NCBI GenBank assembly: GCA_015067835.1 | Contig: SVLS01000003.1 | Coordinates: 50,883 to 114,882 of the forward strand | DNA: 64,000 nt | Direction of reading: 5' to 3' | Source of the DNA: Oscillospiraceae bacterium | GTDB taxonomy: Bacteria; Bacillota; Clostridia; Oscillospirales; Oscillospiraceae | In this document: piece after piece, positions 29,101-37,417 of the stretch | Layout: every line of letters starts with the position of its first letter | How positions within the stretch are numbered: position 1 is the first letter of the stretch | Position numbers and translations under genes: made by a program | Notes under the pieces: generated by a model | Told to the model about the DNA's origin: nothing | The model's input: only the letters and a program-made list of their open reading frames with translations | The model's database searches: none

Positions 29101-29135
29101 CTGTCACCAAGCAGAATTTCACCGTTACCGCTTAA
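26121..29135 (+). CDS. Membrane pseudokinase: protein-kinase-like domain, Glu/Ala-rich linker, TM, FN3-like ectodomain
   Basis: Kinase-like fold with YSNLRPSNVYI in place of HRDxKPxN and retained IGDLGF; acidic linker; TM (IFGIVAAIVLFLGVAGYLFY); repeated FN3-like GLKPGTSYKVEVR, GLTTGKEYTFKLQP. Confidence 0.82.
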   Translation: MSAPQLISPMLDGFVMGDPISDHDGVRSCPAMHLESEQKYIVKIISLPASQSKIDALLLAGAFNDKESALSYFKDLADDVLEEAELLQKLSRYEGFVAFENWQIVPMTDDETGFDIYLLSPYQPTLEALLKSNEMTHLNAVNLGLDLCAALSVARRSGYLYSNLRPSNVYICNEREFRIGDLGFISLPSLPYASLPDKYRSDYTPPEISDAYSALNSTMDTYAVGLILYQAYNGGKLPPVGYGMEAPCYADSELSQIILKACSADPAERWQDPVQMGQALANYLQSNTVNDTPIIPVVVEEEPVMAVAEEQAQSDEPTTEDILAEVDEALEAAPVIIPTAESEPVEEEVAEAEAEEPEVAEDSSAAEVAVTDEDEIVVAAVTEEAEEAVEAEEVSEEEEPETTSAEETVEAENAEETEEAHDETAQILAQADDLIAHQLPDPVVAPEEIEVSLPTPEAEAEPEEEPSVEVEEVAEDTAAAEDTIEEEASEEEDEEDALLAKRQKRLKIFGIVAAIVLFLGVAGYLFYQHFYTQTIHAIVLKGTEDKLTVSIATEIPNEKLSVKCTDTHGNALTEDVKNGVAHFVGLKPGTSYKVEVRIDGFHRLVGETTKNYTTVSQTVIGGFYAATGTEESSVILSFTVQGPDSPQWTVTYSAEDEEEKSITFGGHMVTINGLTTGKEYTFKLQPYTTLYLSGTDTVTYVPKALVYAEQLQLVSFLNQQLTVSWATPEGITVPKWYIRCSNDAGFDQTLSTTENSIVFEGLDANGGYNIEVTAEGMTLGVRTFLSPNSIHITQIETDDSDRNNLVVKWSFEGDAPADGWLLMYSLDGSSDRQVIRCTEATGTITPLIPGAKYTIAVQPTDGTTAFNGTLEYQSPAPTIFNSYEISADDMEFDMCLTPNVTNWDRYDVKQYTQSFKVGASASFVMHVTKRTSQTSDKVVTLYVIRDAQGNVVSSKYESRSWDDMWLNRYGKLTIPVMPEEPGTYSVSVYFNGAAVTKQNFTVTA

Positions 29136-29178
29136 TAAAAAAGTACGTCCACCGGATTTTTCCGGTGGACGTTTTTTA
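29136..29178. terminator. Bidirectional terminator
   Basis: ACGTCCACCGGA-TTTT-TCCGGTGGACGTTTTTT. Confidence 0.9.
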
Positions 29179-30417
29179 TTCATTGTTCTCTTGTTGGTCG
29201 GGATTATCCTTTTTCTTCTTTTTCTTCAGCCTCTCCCGCAAGGGAGTCACAGGATGGTCCTGCAGCTTTTCCTTTGGGATTCCCCGCTTTTCAAGCCGTT
29301 TTGCTGTAAACTCTCTGAGCAAGGCATAGCAGACAGAGGCAACCGGAATCAGCAACAGCATACCACTCACGCCCATTAAATCGCCACCAACACCTACAGC
29401 AACCAGCACCCACATTCCGGGCAGGCCTATGGAGCTGCCTACAACTCTGGGATAAATCAGATTCCCTTCAATCTGCTGAATAATCAGGAACATCACCACA
29501 AACCAGAATGCCATAACCGGGTCTTCCACAAGGATAAAGAAGGCACCGATAAAGCAACCGGTAAAGGCTCCTACAATGGGAACAAGGGCTGTCACTGCAA
29601 TGACTACACTGACCAGCGGCACAAAGGGCATACCGAAAATGGTCATTGCCACAGCAAACATTGCTCCCAGAATGACAGCTTCCAGGCATTGCCCGGAGAT
29701 AAATCTGGAAAAGGTAACATTCGCCATTCGCAGGACACGAATCACTTCGTCGGAGATATGCTCCGGCAGCACCGAATATAAAAGCCGCCTGCCCTGCCGT
29801 GCCAGAATTTCCTTGCGTACCAGGCAGTAAAATGCAAAGAAAATGCTCAGAATTCCGTTGAACACGCCTGTTCCCAAGCCCACTGCGGCAGCCACCACCT
29901 TATCGATGACGCTGCCTACACTTCCGGTAATGAGTGACACTGCACCTTGAATAATACTGTCCCAATTCCAGGAGCTTACATCCGCATAATTGCCAAGCAA
30001 GTTCTTAATCTGAGGATTACTCTCCAGAAAACCCACGAAGGCATTTTGTGCCCGTTCTATAAAGCCCGGAAGCTTCTGCCCCAGAGACTCAATGGTGCTT
30101 GTCAGCTGTGGGAACAGCAAATATATCACACCAACCAACACCAAAAGCACCGCAAGAACCGTTAAAAACAGCGCCAGCGCACGGCGCAGCCCCTTGCTTT
30201 TCAGCTTTTTGATTTTCGCCAAACCTGATTCAATCGCCCGCATCGGCACATTGAGGATAAAGGCAATGGCTGCACCAACCAAAAACGGCGAAAGCATATT
30301 AAAAATCCTGCCCAGGACCGCCATCACCTGACTTGTTTCATGAAGCAGCCAGTAAACAATGATACACAGGATAACGCCAATAAAAATATTTCGCAGCGTC
30401 TTCTTATTCCATTCCAC
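29176..30417 (-). CDS. AI-2E family transporter (PerM/YdiK-like)
   Basis: GTG start at 30417; multi-TM with FVPLVSVVIAVTALVPIVGAFTGCFIGAFF...IQQIEGNLIYPRVVGSSIGLP. Confidence 0.92.
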   Translation of the reverse strand: MEWNKKTLRNIFIGVILCIIVYWLLHETSQVMAVLGRIFNMLSPFLVGAAIAFILNVPMRAIESGLAKIKKLKSKGLRRALALFLTVLAVLLVLVGVIYLLFPQLTSTIESLGQKLPGFIERAQNAFVGFLESNPQIKNLLGNYADVSSWNWDSIIQGAVSLITGSVGSVIDKVVAAAVGLGTGVFNGILSIFFAFYCLVRKEILARQGRRLLYSVLPEHISDEVIRVLRMANVTFSRFISGQCLEAVILGAMFAVAMTIFGMPFVPLVSVVIAVTALVPIVGAFTGCFIGAFFILVEDPVMAFWFVVMFLIIQQIEGNLIYPRVVGSSIGLPGMWVLVAVGVGGDLMGVSGMLLLIPVASVCYALLREFTAKRLEKRGIPKEKLQDHPVTPLRERLKKKKKKDNPDQQENNE

Positions 30418-30589
30418 GATTCGTCCCTCCTTTTTGCTTATTATAATCCCTGGTCGGTGAAATTTCCATAGGCAAATGTAAAATATTCTGATATTTATGT
30501 AATTTTTCCTCTCTCCTCCGTCTGTGGCATAACCAGCCTGCTCTGCACATAGGGTTTTATGGTAGCACACAGCATCGGAGGGAAAATTT

Positions 30590-30838
30590 ATGCCTGACAC
30601 CATTGAAGAACGGGCCTGCGAATTGGCTGTGTACATGATTGAAACCGGTGCAACTGTCCGTGCGGCAGCAAAGCATTTCGGCATTTCCAAATCTACAGTC
30701 CACAAGGATTTGTCTCAGCATCTGCCTCGATGTCATCCTATTCTCTACCAGCAGGTGCGACAGGTTTTAGAGGTCAACAAGCGTGAACGGCACATCCGCG
30801 GCGGAATGGCCACCCGTCGAAAATACCGAAAAGAATGA
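30590..30838 (+). CDS. spoIIID: Sporulation transcriptional regulator SpoIIID
   Basis: ERACELAVYMIETGATVRAAAKHFGISKSTVHKDLSQHLPRCHPILYQQVRQVLEVNKRERHIRGGMATRRKY. Confidence 0.97.
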   Translation: MPDTIEERACELAVYMIETGATVRAAAKHFGISKSTVHKDLSQHLPRCHPILYQQVRQVLEVNKRERHIRGGMATRRKYRKE

Positions 30839-30876
30839 AAAGGTCTCCGGCATAGCCTTTATGCCGGAGACTTTCA

Positions 30877-31035
30877 CTATAAATCATCCACATCCTGAAC
30901 CGGATAATCTTTTCCATCTAAAGGAATTCCTGTGTAGCTGCCCTGTGGATCTGACACAATCATTCCCAACGGGTCAAATTTGTCACGGGTCATCGGCAGG
31001 TAAGAAAGAATATCCCGCTTGTTTCTCTCCTTCAT
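30877..31035 (-). CDS. Small hypothetical protein (52 aa)
   Basis: GGAGG RBS; MKERNKRDILSYLPMTRDKFDPLGMIVSDPQGSYTGIPLDGKDYPVQDVDDL; resembles short clostridial proteins ending PVQDADDL. Confidence 0.75.
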   Translation of the reverse strand: MKERNKRDILSYLPMTRDKFDPLGMIVSDPQGSYTGIPLDGKDYPVQDVDDL

Positions 31036-31098
31036 AAGCATCCTCCGTGTTGCGATTTTGGTTTCCCTATGATATAATGCCCCAAAAGGGGGATTTTT

Positions 31099-31581
31099 AT
31101 GTTTGAAATCACGTTAATCGCCATGGGAAAGCTGAAGGAAAAGTTTTACCTCAGCGCTGCAGAGGAATACTCCAAACGCCTGAAGGGCTTTTGCAGCTTT
31201 CATTTATTGGAGCTGCCGGAATACCGTCTGCCGGAGTCCCCTTCTCCCACGGAAATTGCCGCAGGTCTTGAAAAGGAAGCGGAAACGATTTTGGCAAAAA
31301 TCCCAAAGAGTGCCTGGTTCTGTGTTTTAACACCGGAAGGAAAGCAGCTCTCCAGCGAAAGTCTTGCGGGCAAGCTATCTGATGTAAAAAATGCAGGCAA
31401 AAGCAGCGTGTGCTTTCTCATTGGCTCGTCCTTCGGAATGTCTCCCCGCGTAAAAGACCGGGCGGATTTCAAACTTTCTATGGGTCCTATGACTTTCCCT
31501 CATCATCTGGCAAGAATTATGGTGCTGGAGCAGCTGTACCGGGCAGAATCCATTCAGGCCGGCACCAAATATCACAAATAA
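31099..31581 (+). CDS. rlmH: 23S rRNA (pseudouridine1915-N3)-methyltransferase RlmH
   Basis: FEITLIAMGKLKEKFYLSAAEEYSKRL...FLIGSSFGMSPRVKDRADFKLSMGPMTFPHHLARIMVLEQLYRAESIQAGTKYHK. Confidence 0.97.
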   Translation: MFEITLIAMGKLKEKFYLSAAEEYSKRLKGFCSFHLLELPEYRLPESPSPTEIAAGLEKEAETILAKIPKSAWFCVLTPEGKQLSSESLAGKLSDVKNAGKSSVCFLIGSSFGMSPRVKDRADFKLSMGPMTFPHHLARIMVLEQLYRAESIQAGTKYHK

Positions 31582-31583
31582 AA

Positions 31584-31613
31584 GAAAGGGCATCGCCATT
31601 GCGATGCCCTTTG
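31584..31613. terminator. Terminator between rlmH and rsmE
   Basis: AAAGGGCATCGC-CATT-GCGATGCCCTTT. Confidence 0.85.
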
Positions 31614-31634
31614 CAGTGCAGGCCGCACATCTAA

Positions 31635-32366
31635 TTAAAATTCACCACAATCGTACATCACTGCTGACAGGGCGCACAGCGGCGCAGTCTCACACCGCAA
31701 AATACGCTTGCCCAGCGTACAAATCTGAAAGCCCATTTCCCTGGCCATTGCCACCTCTTGCTCCTCCAGACCGCCTTCCGGGCCTGTCAGCAGGCTGACG
31801 CTTCTCTTTTCACCTGCAGAAAGCGCCATCTTAAGGGTTGTAGCTTGCTCATTTTCATAGAACAGAAGGGGTTTATCCGCCTGACTGCCCCGCTCCAGGG
31901 CTGAACGGAGGCTGGGTAATACCACAACATTTGGAATTCTGCCCCGTCCGGATTGCTCAGCTGCAGCAGCTGCAATTTTTTGCCAACGCTCCAGCTTCTT
32001 TGCCAGACTTTTTTCATCCGGTCTGGAAACGCATCTGGCAGAGGGAAACGCAACAATCTCGTAGGCGCCCAATTCCGTTGCTTTCTGAATAACATGCTCC
32101 AGCTTATCTGCCTTAGGGAATGCCATATAAACGCTGACACGCACCTGTGCCTCTGACAGAGACTGACGGCGACTGTTGACTGCCAAACTGATTTGACCGG
32201 GACTCACATCACTGATTGTGCAGATACATTCCTTACCCTGGCCATCGCATACCAGCACTTCTTCCCCGTTTTTCAAACGCAAAACCTTGGCGTGCTGAGC
32301 ATTCTCCCCTGTCAATACAAGGAAGTTGGGCTGGAGTTCCTCCGGCGAAACAAAAAAGCGTACCAT
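31635..32366 (-). CDS. rsmE: 16S rRNA (uracil1498-N3)-methyltransferase
   Basis: MVRFFVSPEELQPNFLVLTGENAQHAKVLRLKNGEEVLVCDGQGKE...SLLTGPEGGLEEQEVAMAREMGFQICTLGKRILRCETAPL. Confidence 0.96.
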   Translation of the reverse strand: MVRFFVSPEELQPNFLVLTGENAQHAKVLRLKNGEEVLVCDGQGKECICTISDVSPGQISLAVNSRRQSLSEAQVRVSVYMAFPKADKLEHVIQKATELGAYEIVAFPSARCVSRPDEKSLAKKLERWQKIAAAAAEQSGRGRIPNVVVLPSLRSALERGSQADKPLLFYENEQATTLKMALSAGEKRSVSLLTGPEGGLEEQEVAMAREMGFQICTLGKRILRCETAPLCALSAVMYDCGEF

Positions 32367-32477
32367 ACTTTCTCTCCCATTGTTTTCTCCTATCTTATCA
32401 CAACAGCAATATGGAAGCAAGTAATTTCTTGATGTCCCTTGACTTTTCCATGGTGAAATGATATAGTTTCCCAGTAC

Positions 32478-32566
32478 GGAGAGATGTCCGAGCGGTTTAA
32501 GGAGCTAGTCTTGAAAACTAGTGATACCGAAAGGTACCGTGGGTTCGAATCCCACTCTCTCCGCCA
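32478..32566 (+). tRNA. tRNA-Ser (anticodon TGA)
   Basis: GGAGAGATGTCCGAGCGGTTTAAGGAGCTAGTCTTGAAAACTAG...GGGTTCGAATCCCACTCTCTCCGCCA; long variable arm, encoded CCA. Confidence 0.98.
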
Positions 32567-32568
32567 GA

Positions 32569-32600
32569 AAAACCGACAAGTTTCGACTTGTCGGTTTTTC
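32569..32600 (+). terminator. tRNA-Ser terminator
   Basis: AAAACCGACAAG-TTTCGA-CTTGTCGGTTTTT. Confidence 0.9.
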
Positions 32601-32603
32601 AAC

Positions 32604-32781
32604 TAAATCCACCCCTTCGGGTGGGTGAAATATTGCTTCGCAATGTGAAATACGCCTACGGCGTGTGAAATTCGCCTCGACGGCGAGTGGGTGGATTTAA
32701 TTTCACATTTTGCCGAAAGGCAAAATATTTCATCCAAAACTTGTTTTGGATTTCACCGTGAGCGAAAGCGAACGATTTCAC
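32604..32781. repeat. Multi-hairpin palindromic element with GTGAAAT/ATTTCAC linkers
   Basis: Outer stem TAAATCCACCC (32604-32614)/GGGTGGATTTA (32689-32699); seven small hairpins separated by GTGAAAT x3 then ATTTCAC/ATTTCAT x4. Confidence 0.85.
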
Positions 32782-32848
32782 TAAAAGATGTGAAAGTTCA
32801 AATTCATACGCAAAACTACTGAAAATATCTTTTTCGTAGCCCATAGAC

Positions 32849-32880
32849 AAAAAAGCACTTGCTTTCGCAAGTGCTTTTTT
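32849..32880. terminator. Terminator at the 3' end of the cation-efflux gene
   Basis: AAAAAAGCACTTGC-TTTC-GCAAGTGCTTTTTT. Confidence 0.85.
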
Positions 32881-32884
32881 CTGT

Positions 32885-33790
32885 TTAATGGTGATGGTGC
32901 CCGTGGTGATGACCGTGATGGTGGCTATCCGTATGAGGTATCCCTTCACAACCGGACTCCCGGCACTCTTCTTCAGGTGCTTCACATTCCACCGTTACAT
33001 GCACAATTCCGTGCTCGGCCAATTCCTGCTTGACCAGCTTCTTAACCTGCGCCGTATCACCCGCGGTAACAACATGCAGCGTGGCAGCATTTTTATAACC
33101 GTCCATACTCCAAATGTGCAGATGGTGTACAGATTGCACGCCGTTTAGATGCGTCAAATGCTCTGTTATTTCAGCAATATCCACATTGCCCGGCGTTTTT
33201 TCCAGAAAAATGTCCAAAACAACTTTTAGATTTTTCAAGGCATTAAAGGCGATAAATACCGCCAGACAAATCGATAAGACCGGGTCAAGAAACGCCCAAT
33301 CTGTAAAGTGCATTACGACCGCACCAATCAATACAATCGCCCAACCCAGGACATCCTCTATCATGTGCAGATTGATTGCCTTGCGATTCAGCGATTCGCC
33401 ACCCGCTGTAAACCACGCAGCAATAAAATTAACTGCAAAGCCCACAATGGCAAGGACAATCATGCCGTTATAGTGAATGGGCTGCGGATGAAGCAGGCGC
33501 ATCACTGCGTGGTATATTACCAAAACAGAGCCGCCAAGCAAGATTGCAGACTGAATCACGCTGCCCAGAACAGAATAACGATAATAACCGTATGTATAGT
33601 GCTTATCCGGTTTTTTCAGGCTGACCCGTTCAAAAATGTAGGATGCGCCAATGCTGAAGGCGTCCCCAAAATCGTGAATGGAGTCCGAAATAATCGCAAC
33701 ACTTCCGGTAAAAAGTCCACCAACAAATTCTACAACCGAAAACAAAAGGTTCAAGCAAAACGCAAGAAGTATTTTACCGTCAGATTTCAT
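32885..33790 (-). CDS. Cation diffusion facilitator family transporter with His-rich C-terminus
   Basis: LNLLFSVVEFVGGLFTGSVAIISDSIHDFGDAFSIG; C-terminus HTDSHHHGHHHGHHHH. Confidence 0.96.
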   Translation of the reverse strand: MKSDGKILLAFCLNLLFSVVEFVGGLFTGSVAIISDSIHDFGDAFSIGASYIFERVSLKKPDKHYTYGYYRYSVLGSVIQSAILLGGSVLVIYHAVMRLLHPQPIHYNGMIVLAIVGFAVNFIAAWFTAGGESLNRKAINLHMIEDVLGWAIVLIGAVVMHFTDWAFLDPVLSICLAVFIAFNALKNLKVVLDIFLEKTPGNVDIAEITEHLTHLNGVQSVHHLHIWSMDGYKNAATLHVVTAGDTAQVKKLVKQELAEHGIVHVTVECEAPEEECRESGCEGIPHTDSHHHGHHHGHHHH

Positions 33791-33804
33791 GACTGCAATC
33801 TCCT

Positions 33805-34665
33805 TTACGCCCGATGAACAGGCTCTTCCTCACCGCTGGCCAAAGACCGGTAAATGGCATTGAGCACATATACGGGTGCAAAAAAATCCTCATAGCTCTG
33901 CTTTTGAGGCTTACCCTGAAGTAAATTGTGGAATTCCTTAAACTCTCTTTGGAAGCCATCCTGGAAGGTAAAGGCATAGCCCTTTACCTCCTGCTCACAG
34001 CTGATGCTAGCATAGTAGATGCTGCTGCCACCAGTAAAGGCAATACTTACATCGTAGTCCGGATACCGCACGATACAGGTAATAATGGCACCGTTTTGAT
34101 AGGCCTTCACACTCTGGGGATAGCAACCAAAAATTTCCATCATCACCTGTGCCAGATGTTGGGAATAGAAGAAAAAGCCGCCGTAGGGACTGCCCATCAT
34201 CACCGGTGCGCGCAAATATCCGCCCAGGGTTTTCCCGTACTTCTCTGTCGCAACCGCATTTTTCAGCTCCTGTACATCGTCATCCAGCACGCAGACAGAG
34301 CCGCCGCTGATAGGGATTTTCCGCTCCTTCAGCTCTTTCATAAAGGCTCTTGCGTCCTCTTCTGTGCAGGTGATGGGCTTATCAATAAAAATCGGAATAT
34401 TGCTGTCAAGATAGGGCTTGGCGTATTTATAATGATTGTCGCCGTGGCGGGCTGTGATGATAATACCGTCCACCTTGCCAACAAAGGAATCATAGGATTC
34501 TCCAACCGGGACACCATACTCCCGATTCAGCTTTGCAGAAGCTTCCGGCTCGTTGCTGTACACACCGACAAACTCCACATCATCCACAATCTTCTCCCGG
34601 ATAACCGCCTTCAGGAAATTATCAGCATGGGAGTTTTCACAGCCCAAAATTGCAATTTTATACAT
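33805..34665 (-). CDS. Gfo/Idh/MocA family oxidoreductase
   Basis: YKIAILGCENSHADNFLKAV...DGIIITARHGDNHYKYAKPYLDSNIPIFIDKPITC. Confidence 0.9.
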   Translation of the reverse strand: MYKIAILGCENSHADNFLKAVIREKIVDDVEFVGVYSNEPEASAKLNREYGVPVGESYDSFVGKVDGIIITARHGDNHYKYAKPYLDSNIPIFIDKPITCTEEDARAFMKELKERKIPISGGSVCVLDDDVQELKNAVATEKYGKTLGGYLRAPVMMGSPYGGFFFYSQHLAQVMMEIFGCYPQSVKAYQNGAIITCIVRYPDYDVSIAFTGGSSIYYASISCEQEVKGYAFTFQDGFQREFKEFHNLLQGKPQKQSYEDFFAPVYVLNAIYRSLASGEEEPVHRA

Positions 34666-36670
34666 TTTCCTTCTCCTTTTTGCTATTTTTACTCAGTTTT
34701 TGACGAAGAACGGTTGCCGTTCGGCAGGGCAGATAAATCTGCAGTCCAATCCGTCCGTCCGCATTTTTTTGCGTGTGATAGCTTTGGTGATAGATACGAC
34801 CCTGACCGCCGTAGCAATAGTCATCGGAGGACAGTATCACCTCATACTCCCCTTCCTCAACCAGGGGCACAAAATAGCCATCATAGGAGCGAACGGGGTC
34901 AAAATTGAACAGGAATATTGCTTTTCCTTTTTGATAAGCCAGCAAATGGTCGCTGTTATGAACCAGCAGCTGCCTGTCCGGGCTGCCAATCACCTTTTGC
35001 TTCTTGGCCAATGCCAGCATATCCCGGTCAAAGCTTTGCAGATATTCGTATTTCAGCTGAGGATTATCCGCCAAACTCCATTGCCGGCGACAGTAGTGAT
35101 AGCTCCAGCCATTGCCCTCTCTGGGGAAATCAATCCATTCCGGATGTCCGAACTCATTGCCCATAAAGGTCAGATATCCCTCACCGCCCAGAGACATGGT
35201 CAAAAGCCGCAGCATCTTATGAAGGGCCATACCCCGGTCAATGATGCTGTTATCCTTGCTTTTTTCCATCGCCCAATACATTTCCTGATCGCACAGGCGG
35301 AACATCAGAGTTTTGTCCCCTACCAATGCCTGGTCGTGGGACTCGCAGTAGCCGATAACACTTTCATCCGGCCATCGGTTAGTCAGCTCATAGTAAATGT
35401 GATTCAAATCCCAGTGCTCATCAGGACATTCCTTCAAAAGGCGAATCCACATATCCGGCTCACCCATTGCAAGGCGGTAATCAAAGCCGATGCCGCCATC
35501 ACGAATGCTCAGACACAGACCGGGTATTGCAGACATATCCTCTGCAATTAAGATTGCGTTGGGATTTACCTGCCGGGCAAGCTCCGTTGCCAGCTGCAAA
35601 TAGGTAACTGCCTCTGTATCCGTATTTTCCGAGAAATAATAGGAAGGATCGGTAAAGGCAGTTCCAAGCCCGTGGTCCTTGTACAGCATAGAGGTAACCC
35701 CATCAAAACGGAAGCCGTCGAAATGGTATTCCTCCAGCCAGAATTTCAAATTGGAGAGGAGGAAATGAAGAACCTCGTGCTTGCCATAGTTGAAGCATTT
35801 CGTGCCCCAGGCACTATGATCGCCCTGCGCTCCATCGTGGAAAAACTGATAGGCTGTACCGTCAAACTCATTGATACCCTCCCGGGTGTTACGGCAGGCA
35901 TGGGAATGCACCACATCCAGCAGCACGGCAATACCCATTTCGTGGGCAGCATTTATGAGTTCTTTCAATTCCTCCGGCATGCCGAACCGAGAGGATGCAG
36001 CATAGAAGTTGGTGACCTGATAGCCAAAGGATGCGTAGTACGGATGCTCCATCACAGCCATAATTTGAATGGTGTTATAGCCCAGGCGGTGAATCCGAGG
36101 TAAAACTTTCTCCCGGAATTCTGTATAAGTGCCGACCTTTCCCTCTTCCTGCGCCATACCAATGTGGCACTCATAAATCATCAGCTTTTTTTCCGGGCGG
36201 AAGGACGCATCCGTCCAGGGGAAGGGCTGCATCCGATGTATGACCGCATTCCACTGGTGATTCATCTCCTGCACCACTCTGGTGGCGTAAATGGGAATGC
36301 GCTCCAGCTCCTCGCCATCGTGAACCACAATCGCCAAGACCCGCTGACCGTCCCGCAGGGCATCCACGCCTTCCAAAAACAGCTCAAAAACACCATTGCC
36401 AATGGGCGTCATTGGATGTGCATAGCGCTCCCATCCGCAGAAATCGCCTGTCAGGTACATCTTTTGCGCACCGGGTGCCCATTCCCGATAATACCAGCCT
36501 GCGGCAGTTTGATGAAATCCAAAATAGTGATGAGCATTGGCAAAATCCGACAGCGTTCCGCCATTGGCAAGCAAGGCTTTTTTCCTTTGCCGGTAGTTAT
36601 CCATCCGCTGCTTTAGCTGTGCAGCATAGGGCGCAAGGCAGGGGTTCTTTTTCAGTATTTTCAATTCCAT
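34658..36670 (-). CDS. glgB: 1,4-alpha-glucan branching enzyme
   Basis: FDGFRFDGVTSMLYKDHGLG; GEGYLTFMGNEFGHPEWIDFPREGNGWSY. Confidence 0.95.
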   Translation of the reverse strand: MELKILKKNPCLAPYAAQLKQRMDNYRQRKKALLANGGTLSDFANAHHYFGFHQTAAGWYYREWAPGAQKMYLTGDFCGWERYAHPMTPIGNGVFELFLEGVDALRDGQRVLAIVVHDGEELERIPIYATRVVQEMNHQWNAVIHRMQPFPWTDASFRPEKKLMIYECHIGMAQEEGKVGTYTEFREKVLPRIHRLGYNTIQIMAVMEHPYYASFGYQVTNFYAASSRFGMPEELKELINAAHEMGIAVLLDVVHSHACRNTREGINEFDGTAYQFFHDGAQGDHSAWGTKCFNYGKHEVLHFLLSNLKFWLEEYHFDGFRFDGVTSMLYKDHGLGTAFTDPSYYFSENTDTEAVTYLQLATELARQVNPNAILIAEDMSAIPGLCLSIRDGGIGFDYRLAMGEPDMWIRLLKECPDEHWDLNHIYYELTNRWPDESVIGYCESHDQALVGDKTLMFRLCDQEMYWAMEKSKDNSIIDRGMALHKMLRLLTMSLGGEGYLTFMGNEFGHPEWIDFPREGNGWSYHYCRRQWSLADNPQLKYEYLQSFDRDMLALAKKQKVIGSPDRQLLVHNSDHLLAYQKGKAIFLFNFDPVRSYDGYFVPLVEEGEYEVILSSDDYCYGGQGRIYHQSYHTQKNADGRIGLQIYLPCRTATVLRQKLSKNSKKEKENV

Positions 36671-36792
36671 CCCGCCCTCCATTTCATTTTTTCATATCTA
36701 TACTATACACCATTTTGCCCCAAATGAAAAGTGGGTTTTTCTTCTTCCGGTCAGAAAAAGAAAAAAGCCCCCATCAAGGAGGCTTTTCAATC

Positions 36793-37293
36793 TCAATTAT
36801 CTAAAAAGGACAAAATATACGCTTCAACCTGGGCAGGTGTCATATCCAATACCATTGCAATCTCTCTGTCAAGAATGCGTTTTGCATCATTCAGGAAGTT
36901 TTCATCGCACTGGTGGAATTTTCGGCCGGCCGCGAGCTGCTCCTTCTTGTGGCGGCACAAAGCCCCCACCATCGCCATCAATGCTCCCCGATCTGTGCCG
37001 GAAATCAGCTGACGATAAATCTGTTTGCGTTGATTTTCATCCGCAATCCACAAGCTGTTTTGCACTTTATCAGAACGCAGGATGCTGTCCAGCTCCTGAC
37101 GTGTCATTAAAGGACGAAGCTTTGAAACTGCAACCGGATTGTCAACCGGAACCAAAAATACCGTTTGCTCCTGTTCCAACGGAACCAGCGCATAATAGGT
37201 TACCATTTTTTGCTGAACCTTTCGTTTCTCCAAAGAGGAAACCCGGCATACGCCGTGTATTCCGTAGACCACACAATCGCCGATTTTATACAT
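36793..37293 (-). CDS. CarD family transcriptional regulator
   Basis: MYKIGDCVVYGIHGVCRVSSLEKRKVQQKMVTYYALVPLEQEQTVFLVPVDNPVAVSKLRPLM. Confidence 0.93.
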   Translation of the reverse strand: MYKIGDCVVYGIHGVCRVSSLEKRKVQQKMVTYYALVPLEQEQTVFLVPVDNPVAVSKLRPLMTRQELDSILRSDKVQNSLWIADENQRKQIYRQLISGTDRGALMAMVGALCRHKKEQLAAGRKFHQCDENFLNDAKRILDREIAMVLDMTPAQVEAYILSFLDN

Positions 37294-37370
37294 TTTCTCC
37301 CTCCTGTCCCTGTTTTTCCCATTATATCACAGGAGAAATTGAATTTCACGTGGTAATTTTGCCTAAAAAT

Positions 37371-37399
37371 ATCCTGTTGCCGGTAACCGGCAACAGGAT
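37371..37399. terminator. Perfect palindrome downstream of asnB
   Basis: ATCCTGTTGCCGGT-A-ACCGGCAACAGGAT. Confidence 0.75.
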
Positions 37400-37417
37400 T
37401 CCTGGTATAGGTCTGCG

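Noticed and set aside
32604-32781. CRISPR array
   Set aside because: Linkers are 7 nt and the intervening pieces are self-complementary hairpins of 13-20 nt, not unique spacers; no cas genes nearby.
32885-33745. His-rich C-terminus of the cation efflux protein as novel
   Set aside because: Metal-binding His tails are common in this family; recorded only as a feature.
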